A stretch of DNA of 64,000 nucleotides. Source: Blastocatellia bacterium. GTDB taxonomy: Bacteria; Acidobacteriota; Blastocatellia; UBA7656. Position 1 is the stretch's first letter. Each line of letters starts with the position of its first letter. The notes under the pieces were generated by a model. The model was not told the origin of the DNA, did not search any database, and saw nothing but the letters and a program-made list of their open reading frames with translations. Shown piece after piece: positions 46,610 through 58,326 of this stretch. A program made the translations under genes and the position numbers. The stretch spans positions 1-64,000 of the forward strand of contig DATENM010000014.1 in assembly GCA_035275065.1 (NCBI GenBank), read 5' to 3'.

Positions 46610-48871
46610 CTATGCGGTAAGCTTGTTGCCCGTGAGCGGCAGCTCGCGAACGCGCTTACCGGTGGCGGCGAAGATCGCGTTCGTCAGCGCCGGCACAAAC
46701 GGCGGCACCCCCGGCTCGCCTACGCCTGCCGGCGGCGCGCTGCTTTCAACGATAGTGACGTTGGTCTGGTAAGGCGCTTCATTCATGCGCGCCACCTGGT
46801 AATCGTGGAAGTTCGATTGATCGATCCGGCCCGCGGTTGCGGTGATCGCGCCGCTGCGCACGATGCTTGTGCCAAAGACCGCTGCGCCCTCGAACTGCGC
46901 GCGCACGACATCAGGGTTGACCACCATGCCGGCATCTACAACGGTTTCTACGCGCGGGATGCGCACCTTGCCTTTATCATCGACTTCGACTTCGACGACC
47001 GTCGCCACGTAAGTCAGGAAACTGCGATGCACGCTGATGCCGAGGCCGTGGCCGCGGCCCATCTTGCGTTTGCCCCAGCCGGCCTTCGCTGCCGCCATCT
47101 CGGTGACGCGGCGCATGCGAGCGGTGTCAATCGGATAGGCGTCTGTCGCGCCGCCATAGTTCGGATAACCAATCGCCTTAAGGTCAATCTGTCGTGCCGG
47201 GCCGAGGGCTTCGAGCAAGTAGGCGAGCGGGTCGCGACCGGCGGCATGCGCCAGCTCGTCTATGAAGGAATGGACGGCAAAGGCGTGATAGATGTTGGAT
47301 ACCGAGCGCAGCCAGCCGATGCGCACGTGCGCTTCAGCCGGGCCGTTTTCGACGCGCAGATTGGCCACATCAAACGGCATGTCGGTCCAGCCCATCGCCA
47401 GCTCGAACGGCGCGCCATAGGTCTGATTCGGCGCAAACGTCGAAGAGATGGTCGGAAAGACCGAGCGTTGCAGCCACGCCGTGGGCCGGCCCTTGTCATC
47501 AAGCGCCGCCTTCATATACATCGCTGCTACGGCGTGATAATAGTCAAACCGGATGTCGTCTTCCCTGCTCCAGACGACCTTGACCGGGCGCCCGACCTTC
47601 TTTGAAAGCAGCGCCGCTTCGACCGCATAATCGGGCTTCGACTTGCGACCGAAGCCGCCGCCGAGCAGCGTTACGTGACAGATGACATTCTCTTTCGGAA
47701 CGCCGAGCGCGCGGCTGACTTCCGATTGCACGGCCTGTGGGTTCTGCGTCGCCGTCCAGACCGTAACCTTGTCGCCGCGCACGTCCGCAAGCGCCGCGGG
47801 CGGCTCCATCGAAGCATGCGCCAGATGCGGCACATAATAATCGGCTTCGATGATCCGGCCGCCTTTGGCAAACACGGCGTCTACGTCGCCCGCGTTGCGC
47901 GCCACCTTGCCCGGCTTGCGAGCCGTCTCCTGTAACTGCTTCTTGTAGTCGGCGGAGTTGTACGCGGCATGTGCGCCGTCGTCCCATTCAATCTTCAGCT
48001 TCTCGCGCCCCTGAAAAGCCGCCCAGGTGTTGTTCGCGATGACCGCAACACCGCCGAGCGGCTGAAAGGCATGCGGCGCTTTAAACGGGTCGAGCGAGAC
48101 GGTCTGCTGCACGCCTGCGACCTTGAGCGCTTCTTTATCGTCTACGGATTTGATCTTGCCGCCAAGCACGGGCGGATGCTCAATCGAGGCATAAACCATG
48201 CCCTCGGTGCGCGCGTCCATGCCGAACTGGGCATGGCCTGTGCAGAGGTCGCGGAGGTCTACGCTCGGCGCCGGCTTGCCGATATATCGCCATGCGCTTT
48301 TGGGCTTAAACTGCAACTCCTCTTTCTTCGGCACCGGCAACTTTGAAGCGGCTAGAGCCAGCTCGCCATACGAAGCTTTGCGGCCCGACTTGCGGTGCAG
48401 GATGGTGTGCAGGCTCGCTTCACACTCCGCAACCGGCACCTGCCACTGAGCGGCGGCGGCCTGCGCCAGCATCAAGCGCGCGGTTGCGCCGCCCTGGCGC
48501 ATCACGTCAAAGAAGTCGCGCACCGAATGCGACCCGTCCGTGTCCTGCGAGCCATAGCGCGCATCGCCGATGGCCTGCTCGACGCGGACGCGCTGCCAGT
48601 CGGCGTCTAATTCGTCGGCAAGGATGAGCGGCAGTGTCGTGCGGATGCCCGTGCCCATCTCTGAGCGATGCGCGATGATGTAGACCGTGCCGTCCGTGTG
48701 AATGCCGACGAAAAGATCGGGGCGAAAGACCGCGTCATCTATGCCTGCGGCAGCCGTCGCGCCGCTGGCGTGGACGAATTTGGGCACCAGCTGCATGCCG
48801 AGGACGAAAGCGCCGCTGGCGAGCGCGCCTTTGAGAAAGCCGCGCCGACTGACATTTTCAATCTTGCTCAT
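46610..48871 (-). CDS. xanthine dehydrogenase-family molybdopterin-binding subunit (IorB-like)
   Basis: This 753-aa protein begins with a twin-arginine signal ([15 protein letters not shown]), so it is exported folded with its cofactor. Domains typical of isoquinoline 1-oxidoreductase beta subunits follow: an N-terminal block with [40 protein letters not shown] (molybdopterin-binding glycine motif) and [13 protein letters not shown]. The C-terminal catalytic Glu region is [20 protein letters not shown]. It hydroxylates aromatic heterocycles or oxidises aldehydes. It overlaps its 2Fe-2S partner by 4 bases. Neither an FAD subunit nor a maturation gene is present. Confidence 0.9.
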   Translation of the reverse strand: MSKIENVSRRGFLKGALASGAFVLGMQLVPKFVHASGATAAAGIDDAVFRPDLFVGIHTDGTVYIIAHRSEMGTGIRTTLPLILADELDADWQRVRVEQAIGDARYGSQDTDGSHSVRDFFDVMRQGGATARLMLAQAAAAQWQVPVAECEASLHTILHRKSGRKASYGELALAASKLPVPKKEELQFKPKSAWRYIGKPAPSVDLRDLCTGHAQFGMDARTEGMVYASIEHPPVLGGKIKSVDDKEALKVAGVQQTVSLDPFKAPHAFQPLGGVAVIANNTWAAFQGREKLKIEWDDGAHAAYNSADYKKQLQETARKPGKVARNAGDVDAVFAKGGRIIEADYYVPHLAHASMEPPAALADVRGDKVTVWTATQNPQAVQSEVSRALGVPKENVICHVTLLGGGFGRKSKPDYAVEAALLSKKVGRPVKVVWSREDDIRFDYYHAVAAMYMKAALDDKGRPTAWLQRSVFPTISSTFAPNQTYGAPFELAMGWTDMPFDVANLRVENGPAEAHVRIGWLRSVSNIYHAFAVHSFIDELAHAAGRDPLAYLLEALGPARQIDLKAIGYPNYGGATDAYPIDTARMRRVTEMAAAKAGWGKRKMGRGHGLGISVHRSFLTYVATVVEVEVDDKGKVRIPRVETVVDAGMVVNPDVVRAQFEGAAVFGTSIVRSGAITATAGRIDQSNFHDYQVARMNEAPYQTNVTIVESSAPPAGVGEPGVPPFVPALTNAIFAATGKRVRELPLTGNKLTA

Positions 48872-49323
48872 GCCTTGACCTCCGCGGCGGCTTTGATCGC
48901 CGCACGAATCCGCTGGTAGGTGCCGCAGCGGCAGATGTTGCCCGACATCGCCTGATTGATCTCTTGATCGGTGGGCCGATGGTTCTTATTAAAGAGCGCC
49001 GCTGCCTGCATGATCTGGCCCGACTGGCAATAGCCGCACTGCGGCACGTTCGTCTGCATCCAGGCGCGCTGTACCGGGTGGAGGTTGTTGCCGGCAAGAC
49101 CCTCGATGGTGACGATCTCGGCGCCGGCAAGCGAGCCCACGGGCGTCATACAGGAGCGGATCGCTTCGCCGTTTTTATGAACCGTGCAAGCGCCGCACAT
49201 GGCCATGCCGCAGCCGAACTTGGTGCCGGTCAGTCCCAACAGATCGCGAACGTACCAGAGCAGCGGCATCTCGGCGTCGCCTTCATAAGTGCGCTCGACG
49301 CCATTGACTTTGAATCGAATCAT
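48868..49323 (-). CDS. [2Fe-2S] subunit of the molybdoenzyme (IorA-like)
   Basis: This 151-aa ferredoxin-like subunit has the plant-type cluster motif [16 protein letters not shown] with a further Cys at RSC. The second cluster is in a helical domain ([16 protein letters not shown] and [12 protein letters not shown]). It passes electrons from the molybdenum subunit encoded downstream, with a 4-base overlap (ATGA) that fits a fixed ratio. It has no signal peptide of its own, so it is probably carried across by the twin-arginine partner. Confidence 0.92.
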   Translation of the reverse strand: MIRFKVNGVERTYEGDAEMPLLWYVRDLLGLTGTKFGCGMAMCGACTVHKNGEAIRSCMTPVGSLAGAEIVTIEGLAGNNLHPVQRAWMQTNVPQCGYCQSGQIMQAAALFNKNHRPTDQEINQAMSGNICRCGTYQRIRAAIKAAAEVKA

Positions 49324-49415
49324 TGGCTCACCTCAACGTTTGGTGTCGGAGGCGCTCGCCGAAGCGAGCGTCACAGGTTTAGTAGCACTTCACAGGCGAA
49401 CGCGCAACTGCCGCC

Positions 49416-49568
49416 GGTCGCTAGTCAGGGTCTATTCATTCTCCGGACTTGAACCGCCAAGACGCCAAGGACGCCAAGAGAACACAGAGCTTTTCTTGGC
49501 GGTCTTGGCGTCTTGGCGGTTTATATCCCCATGGTTATTCGAGAATGAATAGGCCCTGGGTCGCTAGT
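49416..49568. mobile_element. MITE with 18-bp inverted ends and 10-bp target duplication
   Basis: The element 49426-49558 (133 bp) begins CAGGGTCTATTCATTCTC and ends, read in reverse, CAGGGCCTATTCATTCTC. It is flanked by a perfect 10-bp direct repeat GGTCGCTAGT at 49416-49425 and 49559-49568. The interior is a long hairpin of CGCCAAGA-type words. The CAGGG ends and 8-10-bp duplication match what I know of ISAs1-family elements; that assignment is inference. It is too short to encode a transposase, so it is a non-autonomous element. Confidence 0.75.
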
Positions 49569-49685
49569 GCCGGCACGCGATTGAAACTTAGGCTTGAGCT
49601 TCAGGAATAAACCCGCGCCCCGGCGACATCTTTGAAGGGTGAGGAGGCCGGGCCTAAAATCGGCAGCGAAATTGTCAAAAAAGCT

Positions 49686-49715
49686 TTCGAGACTTTAGCC
49701 CTTGAGTGATACACT
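49686..49715 (+). promoter_or_regulatory. weak candidate promoter of the pentose phosphate run
   Basis: TTCGAG (49686-49691) and TACACT (49710-49715), 18 bases apart, are the best -35/-10 pair I can find before tkt. The match is poor at -35. The alternative TTGTCA at 49672 has no good -10. The ribosome binding site AAGGAG precedes ATG 49797. Confidence 0.2.
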
Positions 49716-49796
49716 ATCAGCCGCTTCGACAGCCGGCATTCACGGCTTCTTCCAGATTTTTCTTTGAGAGATTCTCAGCAAGGAGATCAGCAAATC

Positions 49797-51841
<2,045 letters not shown>

Positions 51842-51842
<1 letters not shown>

Positions 51843-51975
51843 AGAAAAGGAGGCAGGAGACAGGAAGCAGGAGGCAGTCCAGAAGTTGTGCAAACGGTCT
51901 TGACGGTCAATAGCGTGTAATCATTAATGATACCGCCTCCTGCTTCCTGCCTCCTGCCTCCTCTCTCGCCTCTCA
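51842..51975. repeat. long hairpin of GGAGGCA heptamers (H1)
   Basis: The left arm from about 51848 repeats GGAGGCA/GGAGACA/GGAAGCA in seven-base steps. The right arm to about 51970 is its complement (CCTCCTGC...TCCTGCCTCC). The ~60-base middle is not repetitive. It lies between the tkt stop and the tal-pgi ribosome binding site. Hairpin H5 at 60699-60818 uses the same words and has a related middle (GCAGTCC...TGCAAAC). Confidence 0.75.
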
Positions 51976-51991
51976 CGGAAAGGATGTGTCT

Positions 51992-54865
51992 ATGAGCAAT
52001 CCACTGGTTGAACTGCAAAAGCACGGACAGAGCATCTGGTATGACAACATTCGCCGCGCCTTGATCGATACGGGCGACATTGCCCGCAAGATCGAACAAG
52101 ACGACCTGCGCGGCGTCACCTCGAACCCCTCGATCTTTGAGAAGGCGATTGCCGGCAGCACCGATTACGACGCGGCCATGCGCCAGTTGATTGCCGAGGG
52201 CCGTAACATCAATGAGATTTACGACGCCCTGACCATCGAAGACATTCAGCGCACCGCCGACCTCTTCCGCCCGGTCTACGACCGCACCAATCGCATAGAC
52301 GGCTACGTCAGTCTCGAAGTCTCGCCGCTGCTTGCCGACGACACGGCGAGCACCGTTTCGGAAGCCAAGCGGTTGTGGGCGGCGCTCGACCGCCCGAACG
52401 TCATGATCAAGATACCAGCGACCGCGGCGGGATTGCCGGCCATCACCGAAGTGATCGCCAGCGGCATCAACGTCAACGTCACGCTGATCTTTTCCGAAGA
52501 GGTCTACGAGGCCGTAGCCGATGCCTATATCAGCGGCCTCGAACAGCGCGCCGCCGCGGGCGGGCCGGTTGACCACATCGCTTCGGTCGCAAGCGTCTTC
52601 GTCAGCCGCATCGATGCGGCGGTTGATAATCAACTCTCTTTCCGCGCTCGCCGCACGGATGACGACGCCGAAAAAGATAAGCTCAATGCGCTGCTCGGCA
52701 AGGCGGCCATCGCCAATACGCGGCTGATCTATCAACGCTTCAAGCAGATTTTTAACGACGCCCGCTTTGCCCCCTTGCGCGCTAGCGGCGCACAATTGCA
52801 GCGCCCGCTCTGGGCCAGCACAGGCACCAAGAACCCTGCGTACAAAGACACGCTCTACGTCGAAGAGCTGATCGGCCCCGACACCGTCGACACGGTGCCG
52901 CCCGCGACCTATACCGCCTACCGCGATCACGGCGCGGTGCGATTGAGCCTCGAAGAAGATATTGATGGCGCCCGCGCCACCATCGAGCAGCTGACGGAAG
53001 CCGGCGTTGACCTGAAGGCTGTGATGCGGCAGTTGCAGGACGAAGGCGTGCAGACCTTCATCGATTCGTTCCGCAGCTTGATCGATAGCATCGCCTCGAA
53101 GCAGGCGGCCATTCAAAGCGGCCTGCTCGACCGCCAGACGGCGTCGCTCGGCGCACACACCGAGGCGGTCAAGCAGACGCTCTCGCGCATGGAGAAGGAA
53201 GACTGGATGCGGCGCATCTGGCGCAAAGACCCGACGCTGTGGAAGAGCGATGAAGATCATCAGAAGATCATCCGCAACGCCCTCGGCTGGGTGACGGTCG
53301 TTGACCTCCTGGAAGCCAACGCCGACGAGCTTGCGGCCTTCAGCCAGCGCATTCGCAATGACGGCTTTACAGACGTGATGCTGCTGGGGATGGGCGGCAG
53401 CAGCCTCTGCCCCGAAGTCTTTCGCCGCACCTTCGGCAACGTCGAAGGCGCGCCGACCTTGCATGTTCTCGATAGCACCGACCCGGCGACCGTCAAGAGC
53501 TTTGAAGAGCGCGTGAATCTCGGAACCACGCTGTTCGTCGTCGCCAGCAAGTCGGGCACGACGACCGAGCCGCTGATGTTTTATCGCTACTTCTTCGAGC
53601 GGGTGCGCGAGATCAAAGGCGAGCGCGCCGGCGATAACTTCGTCGCGATTACCGACCCCGGCACGTTGATGGAAGCGATGGCCACAGGCGACCGCTTCCG
53701 GCGCATCTTCCTCAACCCGGCAGACATCGGCGGGCGTTATTCGGCGCTGTCGTTCTTCGGCATGGTGCCGGCCTGTTTGCAGGGCTTCGACTTCAAGACC
53801 TTGCTCGACCGCGCCGCCCGCGCCATGCACGCCTGCTCGCCGGCAGTGCCGACGGCGGATAACCCTGCGGCGCGGCTCGGCGCGATCATCGGGACGATGG
53901 CCGCAGCCGGGCGCGACAAGCTGACGCTCATCGCATCGCCCGATATTGCTTCGCTCGGCTTGTGGGTCGAGCAGTTGCTTGCTGAAAGCACCGGCAAAGA
54001 AGGGCGCGGCATCATCCCCGTAGCGGGCGAGTCGCTCGGCAGCCCCGCGGTCTACGGCGACGACCGCTTGTTCGTTTACATCAGCCTCGGCGATGTTGAC
54101 GCTGACACGGATAGCAAGCTCGCGGCGCTCGAAAGCGCGGGCCACCCGGTGGTGCGCCGCAGGCTCCGCAGCCCGCTCGACCTCGGCGAAGAGTTTTACG
54201 TCTGGGAGCTGGCAACGGCGGTGGCAGGCGCTTGTCTCGGCATCAACGCTTTCGATCAGCCGAATGTGCAGGAGAGCAAGGACAACACGCGGCGGCTGCT
54301 CGAAGAGTACAAGCAGAAGGGCGCGCTGCCCGAGCAAGAGCTGGTCAGCGAAGACAACGGCCTGCGGGTCTACGCCGAAGCCGAGACCGGCAAGCTGCTG
54401 ATGGCCGACACGGCGACGCTCGCCGAGGTGATCGTTTCGCACCTGGAGCGCGCCGGTCGTGGCGATTACATTGCGCTGCTCGGCTACATTCAAGAGACCG
54501 CCGCGCATGACCAGTTGCTCGAAGCCCTGCGCACGCACCTGCGCGACGCTCTGGGCGTGGCGACGACCACGGGGTATGGCCCGCGCTTCCTGCATTCGAC
54601 CGGGCAGCTCCATAAAGGCGGCCCGGATTCAGGCGTCTTCGTGCAGTTGACCGCGGACGACGCGGCAGACCTGAGGCTTCCGGGCGAGCCGTTCACCTTC
54701 AGCGTCTTGAAGCAGGCGCAGGCGCTCGGCGACTTCCAATCGCTCGCCTCGCGCCATCGCCGCGCCATTCGCGTCCATCTCGGCAAGGACGTTGCCGCCG
54801 GTCTCAAGGCGCTGCTCGAAATCGTGCAGGATGGCTTGCCGCTCACTCAGGGGCAGGCGCAGTAG
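51992..54865 (+). CDS. tal-pgi: transaldolase-glucose-6-phosphate isomerase fusion
   Basis: This 957-aa bifunctional enzyme starts at ATG 51992 after GGAAAGGA. Residues about 1-370 are a transaldolase: GVTSNPSIFEKAIAGS, the Schiff-base Lys140 in VMIKIPATAAGLPA and VNVTLIFSEEVYEAV. Residues about 400-957 are a phosphoglucose isomerase: LGMGGSSLCPEVFRRTFG and VVASKSGTTTEPLMFYRYFF. The last ~150 residues resemble the fused isomerases of acidobacteria and actinobacteria. Joining the two return-branch steps could channel fructose-6-phosphate. A second-strand frame of 924 codons over it is a high-GC shadow. Confidence 0.94.
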   Translation: MSNPLVELQKHGQSIWYDNIRRALIDTGDIARKIEQDDLRGVTSNPSIFEKAIAGSTDYDAAMRQLIAEGRNINEIYDALTIEDIQRTADLFRPVYDRTNRIDGYVSLEVSPLLADDTASTVSEAKRLWAALDRPNVMIKIPATAAGLPAITEVIASGINVNVTLIFSEEVYEAVADAYISGLEQRAAAGGPVDHIASVASVFVSRIDAAVDNQLSFRARRTDDDAEKDKLNALLGKAAIANTRLIYQRFKQIFNDARFAPLRASGAQLQRPLWASTGTKNPAYKDTLYVEELIGPDTVDTVPPATYTAYRDHGAVRLSLEEDIDGARATIEQLTEAGVDLKAVMRQLQDEGVQTFIDSFRSLIDSIASKQAAIQSGLLDRQTASLGAHTEAVKQTLSRMEKEDWMRRIWRKDPTLWKSDEDHQKIIRNALGWVTVVDLLEANADELAAFSQRIRNDGFTDVMLLGMGGSSLCPEVFRRTFGNVEGAPTLHVLDSTDPATVKSFEERVNLGTTLFVVASKSGTTTEPLMFYRYFFERVREIKGERAGDNFVAITDPGTLMEAMATGDRFRRIFLNPADIGGRYSALSFFGMVPACLQGFDFKTLLDRAARAMHACSPAVPTADNPAARLGAIIGTMAAAGRDKLTLIASPDIASLGLWVEQLLAESTGKEGRGIIPVAGESLGSPAVYGDDRLFVYISLGDVDADTDSKLAALESAGHPVVRRRLRSPLDLGEEFYVWELATAVAGACLGINAFDQPNVQESKDNTRRLLEEYKQKGALPEQELVSEDNGLRVYAEAETGKLLMADTATLAEVIVSHLERAGRGDYIALLGYIQETAAHDQLLEALRTHLRDALGVATTTGYGPRFLHSTGQLHKGGPDSGVFVQLTADDAADLRLPGEPFTFSVLKQAQALGDFQSLASRHRRAIRVHLGKDVAAGLKALLEIVQDGLPLTQGQAQ

Positions 54866-54940
54866 AGCGGATTTCATCCGGGTGTAGCGCAAGGCGGTTA
54901 GCTTGCGCAGTGACTCGCGCAAGCTGTTAGCTTGCGCTAC
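54865..54940. mobile_element. palindromic MITE (copy 2, truncated) inserted at a stop codon
   Basis: TA at 54863-54864 is part of the tal-pgi stop TAG, and the element begins at the G of that codon (GAGCGGATTTCATCCGGG). About 26 bases match one end of copy 1 (44731-44831). Two GCGCAAGC...GCTTGCGC palindromes follow. The far end is missing; it runs into heptamer hairpin H2. So the stop codon is shared by gene and insertion. Confidence 0.65.
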
Positions 54941-55014
54941 TTGGTCCCTGGTCATTGGCGCGCTGTCGCGCCGTAGGCGACACACAAAAGACGATGACCA
55001 GGGGCCAATGACTC
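54941..55014. repeat. hairpin of TGGTCAT-type words (H2)
   Basis: The left arm TTGGTCCCTGGTCATTGGCG (54941-54960) pairs with GATGACCAGGGGCCAATGAC (54993-55012). A smaller nested stem around TGTCGCG/CGACACA lies inside. It is located between tal-pgi (after the MITE remnant) and the HAD phosphatase. Confidence 0.6.
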
Positions 55015-55023
55015 TTCCGAGAA

Positions 55024-55875
55024 ATGAATGGGATGGTTATGACTGAACCGATGCCCGCCGCATTGCCCATCGCGCTCGTCATCTCTGACATTGACGGCAC
55101 GCTGATCACCTCGAATCACGAGATCGCCGAATCCACGCGCACGGCGGCGCTGCGCCTCTACGAGCGCGGCATCAACCTGTCGTTGTGCAGCTCGCGCCCG
55201 CCGCGCTCGATTCGCCCGCTGGCCGAGACGCTGGCGCTGCGCTCGCCATTCGCCGCCTTCAACGGCGCGTTAATCATCACCGCCGACGGCGAAGTCAAAC
55301 TGCGCAGCACGATTCCGACCGCGGTGATTGCCCGCGTCAAAACCATTGCCGATGCGTTCGGCATCGGCGTCTGGCTTTACGACGAAGAAGATTGGTGGGT
55401 CGCCGGGCGCGATGCCTTCGTCGAGCGCGAAGAACACACTTCGGGGTTCGCCCCGCGCATCGAAGGCTACGACGAACGGCTCAAAGGCGAAGCCACCAAG
55501 CTCACCGTCGTCGGCAAGCCTGAGCTGGTGGCGCAGGCCGAGCAGCGCGCCCTCGCCGAGCTGGCCGGCGAAATCTCGGCGTCGCGCTCGAAGCCGCGCT
55601 TTCTTGATGTCACCGCTTACGGCATTCACAAAGGCTCAGCCGTGCGGCGCATCGCCAGTGTGTTTGAGGTCACGCCTGCACAGGTCGCGGTCATCGGCGA
55701 CGGGCCGAACGATATCGAGATGTTCCGCGAGGCCGGCATCAGCATCGCTATGGGTCAAGGCGTAGACGAAGTGATCGACGCGGCGCGCTTCATCACCTCG
55801 TCCAACGATAACGACGGCTGGGCGCGCGGCATTGAAAAATATGTCCTGGGCGCGGTACAAACGGTGGGCGTTTAG
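55024..55875 (+). CDS. Cof-type HAD phosphatase
   Basis: This protein of about 283 aa is taken from ATG 55024; ATG 55039 is also possible. The HAD core is ALVISDIDGTLITSNHEI (motif I, DxDGT), NLSLCSSRPPRSIRPLAE (motif II), Lys in DERLKGEATKL and VAVIGDGPNDIEMFREAGIS (motif IV, GDGPNDxxM). The C2-type cap fits the Cof subfamily, which dephosphorylates sugar phosphates or flavins. Its place in the pentose phosphate run suggests a sugar phosphate, but the substrate is unknown. Confidence 0.88.
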   Translation: MNGMVMTEPMPAALPIALVISDIDGTLITSNHEIAESTRTAALRLYERGINLSLCSSRPPRSIRPLAETLALRSPFAAFNGALIITADGEVKLRSTIPTAVIARVKTIADAFGIGVWLYDEEDWWVAGRDAFVEREEHTSGFAPRIEGYDERLKGEATKLTVVGKPELVAQAEQRALAELAGEISASRSKPRFLDVTAYGIHKGSAVRRIASVFEVTPAQVAVIGDGPNDIEMFREAGISIAMGQGVDEVIDAARFITSSNDNDGWARGIEKYVLGAVQTVGV

Positions 55876-55895
55876 GCAAGACAAGGGGAATCCGC

Positions 55896-57335
55896 ATGTC
55901 ATCAGAACAGGCAAAAGCGAAGCAGGGGCAGTTCGGCATGATCGGCCTGGGCGTCATGGGACGCAACCTGGCGCTCAACGTCGAAGAGCATGGTTTTCCG
56001 GTCGCCGTCTGGAACCTGGAAACCGAGTGGGTGGACAGCTTCGTCAGCGAAAACGCCGCCAGGCAGTTCATCGGCACGCACACGCTCGAAGAATTCATTG
56101 CCGCGCTCGAACGCCCGCGCCGCATCATGATGATGATCAAGGCCGGCGCGCCCGTCGATATGACCATCGAGCGTTTGAAGCCGATTCTCGCGCCCGGAGA
56201 CATCATCATTGACGGCGGCAACTCGCACTTTAAAGACACGCAGCGGCGCGAGGCCGACCTGAAAGCCGCCGGCTTGAACTTCGTCGGCTCAGGCGTCTCG
56301 GGCGGCGAAACCGGCGCCCGCTTCGGGCCGTCTTTGATGCCCGGCGGCGCCCGCGAAGCTTACGAACATATCCGCCCGATCTTTGAGGCCATCGCGGCAA
56401 AGACCGATTCCGGCCCGTGCGTCACCTACGTCGGCCCGGACGGCGCCGGCCATTTCGTCAAGATGGTTCATAACGGCATCGAGTACGGCGACATGCAATT
56501 GATCGCCGAAGCCTATGACATTTTGCGCCACGCGCTGTCGGCCTCTGCCGATCAGCTCGCAGAGATTTTCGGCGAATGGAATCGCGGTGATCTCGAATCC
56601 TATCTGATCGAGATCACCGCCAACATCCTGCGCGTCAAGGACGATGAAACCGGCAAGCCGCTGGTCGATCTGATTCTCGACAAGGCCGAGCAGAAAGACA
56701 CCGGCAAATGGACGATGCAGGAAGCGATCATCGAAGGCGTGCCGGTGCCGACCATCGGCTCGGCCATTGAAGCGCGCTTCCTCTCATCTATGAAAGACGA
56801 GCGCGTCATCGCCAGCCGAAAGATTCGCGGCCCGCGCTCGCAAGCGACGCGCGGCGATAGGCAGAAGATCACCCAGGCGGTTCACGACGCGCTCTATGCG
56901 TCGAAGATTTGCTCGTACGCGCAGGGCATGAGCCTGATCGGCAAAGGCTCGGCGGCGCACAATTGGGCGATTAATCTGAGCGAGATGGCGCGAATCTGGA
57001 AAGGCGGGTGTATAATCCGTGCGCGCTTTCTGGATGCGATCATGAACGCTTACAACCGCCGCGCCGACCTGCCGAACTTGCTGTTGGATGACGAGTTCAA
57101 CCGCTGGATCGAATCGGCGCAAGCGAACTGGCGACTGGCCGTCAAGACCGCCGCCGGCATGGGCGTCGCCATCCCGGCGATGAGCGCGAGCCTGGCTTAC
57201 TTCGACAGCTATCGCACGGCGAGCCTGCCGCAGAATTTGACGCAGGCCCAGCGCGATTACTTTGGCTCGCACACCTACGAGCGCATTGATCATCTGGAGC
57301 GCGGCCACATTCACACGGAATGGACAACTGAGTGA
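55896..57335 (+). CDS. gnd: 6-phosphogluconate dehydrogenase (paralogue 1)
   Basis: This 479-aa enzyme oxidatively decarboxylates 6-phosphogluconate to ribulose-5-phosphate. AAGGGG precedes the start. The Rossmann motif is GLGVMGRN; the substrate site is SGVSGGETGARFGPSLMPGG; catalytic Lys and Glu are in HFVKMVHNGIEYGDMQ. At the end of the second strand, where NADP-dependent members have Asn-Arg-Ser/Thr, this one has Asn40-Leu41-Glu42. The loss of Arg may shift cofactor use toward NAD. It is followed by hairpin H3, which covers its stop codon. Confidence 0.93.
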   Translation: MSSEQAKAKQGQFGMIGLGVMGRNLALNVEEHGFPVAVWNLETEWVDSFVSENAARQFIGTHTLEEFIAALERPRRIMMMIKAGAPVDMTIERLKPILAPGDIIIDGGNSHFKDTQRREADLKAAGLNFVGSGVSGGETGARFGPSLMPGGAREAYEHIRPIFEAIAAKTDSGPCVTYVGPDGAGHFVKMVHNGIEYGDMQLIAEAYDILRHALSASADQLAEIFGEWNRGDLESYLIEITANILRVKDDETGKPLVDLILDKAEQKDTGKWTMQEAIIEGVPVPTIGSAIEARFLSSMKDERVIASRKIRGPRSQATRGDRQKITQAVHDALYASKICSYAQGMSLIGKGSAAHNWAINLSEMARIWKGGCIIRARFLDAIMNAYNRRADLPNLLLDDEFNRWIESAQANWRLAVKTAAGMGVAIPAMSASLAYFDSYRTASLPQNLTQAQRDYFGSHTYERIDHLERGHIHTEWTTE

Positions 57336-57437
57336 TAAATGACGAGTGATGAGTTGAACGTGATGAGTGAAGCATAAGCGGGTTGTTCAACGCACCTTCT
57401 TTCAACTCATCATTCATTACGCATCACTTTTCACTCA
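57327..57437. repeat. hairpin of TGAGTGA heptamers (H3)
   Basis: The left arm runs TGAGTGA TAAATGA CGAGTGA TGAGTTGAA (57329-57358), and the right arm, reversed, TGAGTGA AAAGTGA TGCGTAA TGAATGA TGAGTTGAA (57401-57437). The arms differ by exactly one heptamer. The TGA stop codon of gnd is the start of the left arm. It sits between gnd and the glucokinase gene. Confidence 0.7.
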
Positions 57438-57458
57438 TCCTTATTTTTGGAGGAGCAA

Positions 57459-58220
57459 ATGACTGCACCGCAACATACGATTAACCCTGATGATGTCGTC
57501 CTGGCAGAAGACGCGCGCGTCCTATCAATTGACATCGGCGGCAGCGGCCTGAAGGCCGCTATCCTCGATCTCAACGGCGATATGTTGAGCGAGCGCGTGC
57601 GCGTCGAGACGCCGAAAAGCCTGGTGGCTGACGGCTTATTGCAGGCGCTCGTCAAGCTGGTCGAACCGCTGAGCGGTTATGACGTGGTATCGGTCGGCTT
57701 TCCCGGCGTCGTGCGCAAAGGGGTGATCATCACCGCGCCGAATCTCGGCACCAAGCAATTGAAAGGCTTCAATCTACAGATGGCGCTCGAAAAGCAGCTC
57801 GGCAAGCCGGTGCGCGTCCTCAACGATGCCGACATGCAAGGCTTCGCAGCGATCAAGGGCGAAGGCGTCGAGATGGTCATCACGCTCGGCACAGGCTTCG
57901 GCACGGCGCTCTTTCTGGATGGCGAGCTGGGGCCGCACCTTGAGATTTCGCATATCCCGTGTCGCAACGGCGAGGATTTCGACCAGCAGATCGGCAATGA
58001 AGCGCGCAAGAAGATCGGCAAGAAACGCTGGAACCGTCGCGTCCAACGCGCCATCAAGGTGATGCGCATCCTGACGAATTTCGACCGGCTCTATATCGGC
58101 GGCGGCAACTCTGATAAGTTGACCTTCAAGCTGGAACCGGATGTCGAGGTCGTCTCGAATGAATATGGCGTCCGCGGCGGCGCATGGCTGTGGCGATCAA
58201 AAGTGACAAGTGACAAGTAA
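57459..58220 (+). CDS. ppgK: ROK-family glucokinase, polyphosphate-glucokinase-like
   Basis: The protein has about 253 residues from ATG 57459, with GGAGG upstream. It has the phosphate-binding loop SIDIGGSGLKAAILDL, the substrate Asp in RVLNDADMQGF, and TLGTGFGTALFLDGEL. This matches PPGK, which can phosphorylate glucose with polyphosphate or ATP; use of polyphosphate is inferred. Glu-His-like HLEISHIPCRNGEDFD stands where PPGK has its G-E-E-x motif. The last residues (SKVTSDK) and the TAA stop are encoded by heptamer repeats of hairpin H4, an odd end. Confidence 0.75.
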   Translation: MTAPQHTINPDDVVLAEDARVLSIDIGGSGLKAAILDLNGDMLSERVRVETPKSLVADGLLQALVKLVEPLSGYDVVSVGFPGVVRKGVIITAPNLGTKQLKGFNLQMALEKQLGKPVRVLNDADMQGFAAIKGEGVEMVITLGTGFGTALFLDGELGPHLEISHIPCRNGEDFDQQIGNEARKKIGKKRWNRRVQRAIKVMRILTNFDRLYIGGGNSDKLTFKLEPDVEVVSNEYGVRGGAWLWRSKVTSDK

Positions 58221-58311
58221 CGAGTGACAAGACGGTGTCGCGCCGCATCCTGGTGAGCTTTGGCCGGCGCAATTCTTCTTGTCACCTGTCACTTGTCACT
58301 CGTCACTTGAG
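58199..58311. repeat. hairpin of AAGTGAC heptamers (H4)
   Basis: The left arm reads AAGTGAC AAGTGAC AAGTAAC GAGTGAC AAGA (58201-58231) and the right arm, reversed, CAAGTGAC GAGTGAC AAGTGAC AGGTGAC AAGA (58277-58308). The first two heptamers also encode the ppgK C-terminus; its stop TAA lies in the third. The hairpin ends 16 bases before the pgl start. Confidence 0.75.
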
Positions 58312-58326
58312 TTAAGGGGTGGAGGG

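Noticed and set aside
47544..47987. Open frames on both strands within the molybdoenzyme gene
   Set aside because: They are shadows of the 753-codon gene, which has a Tat signal and all family motifs.
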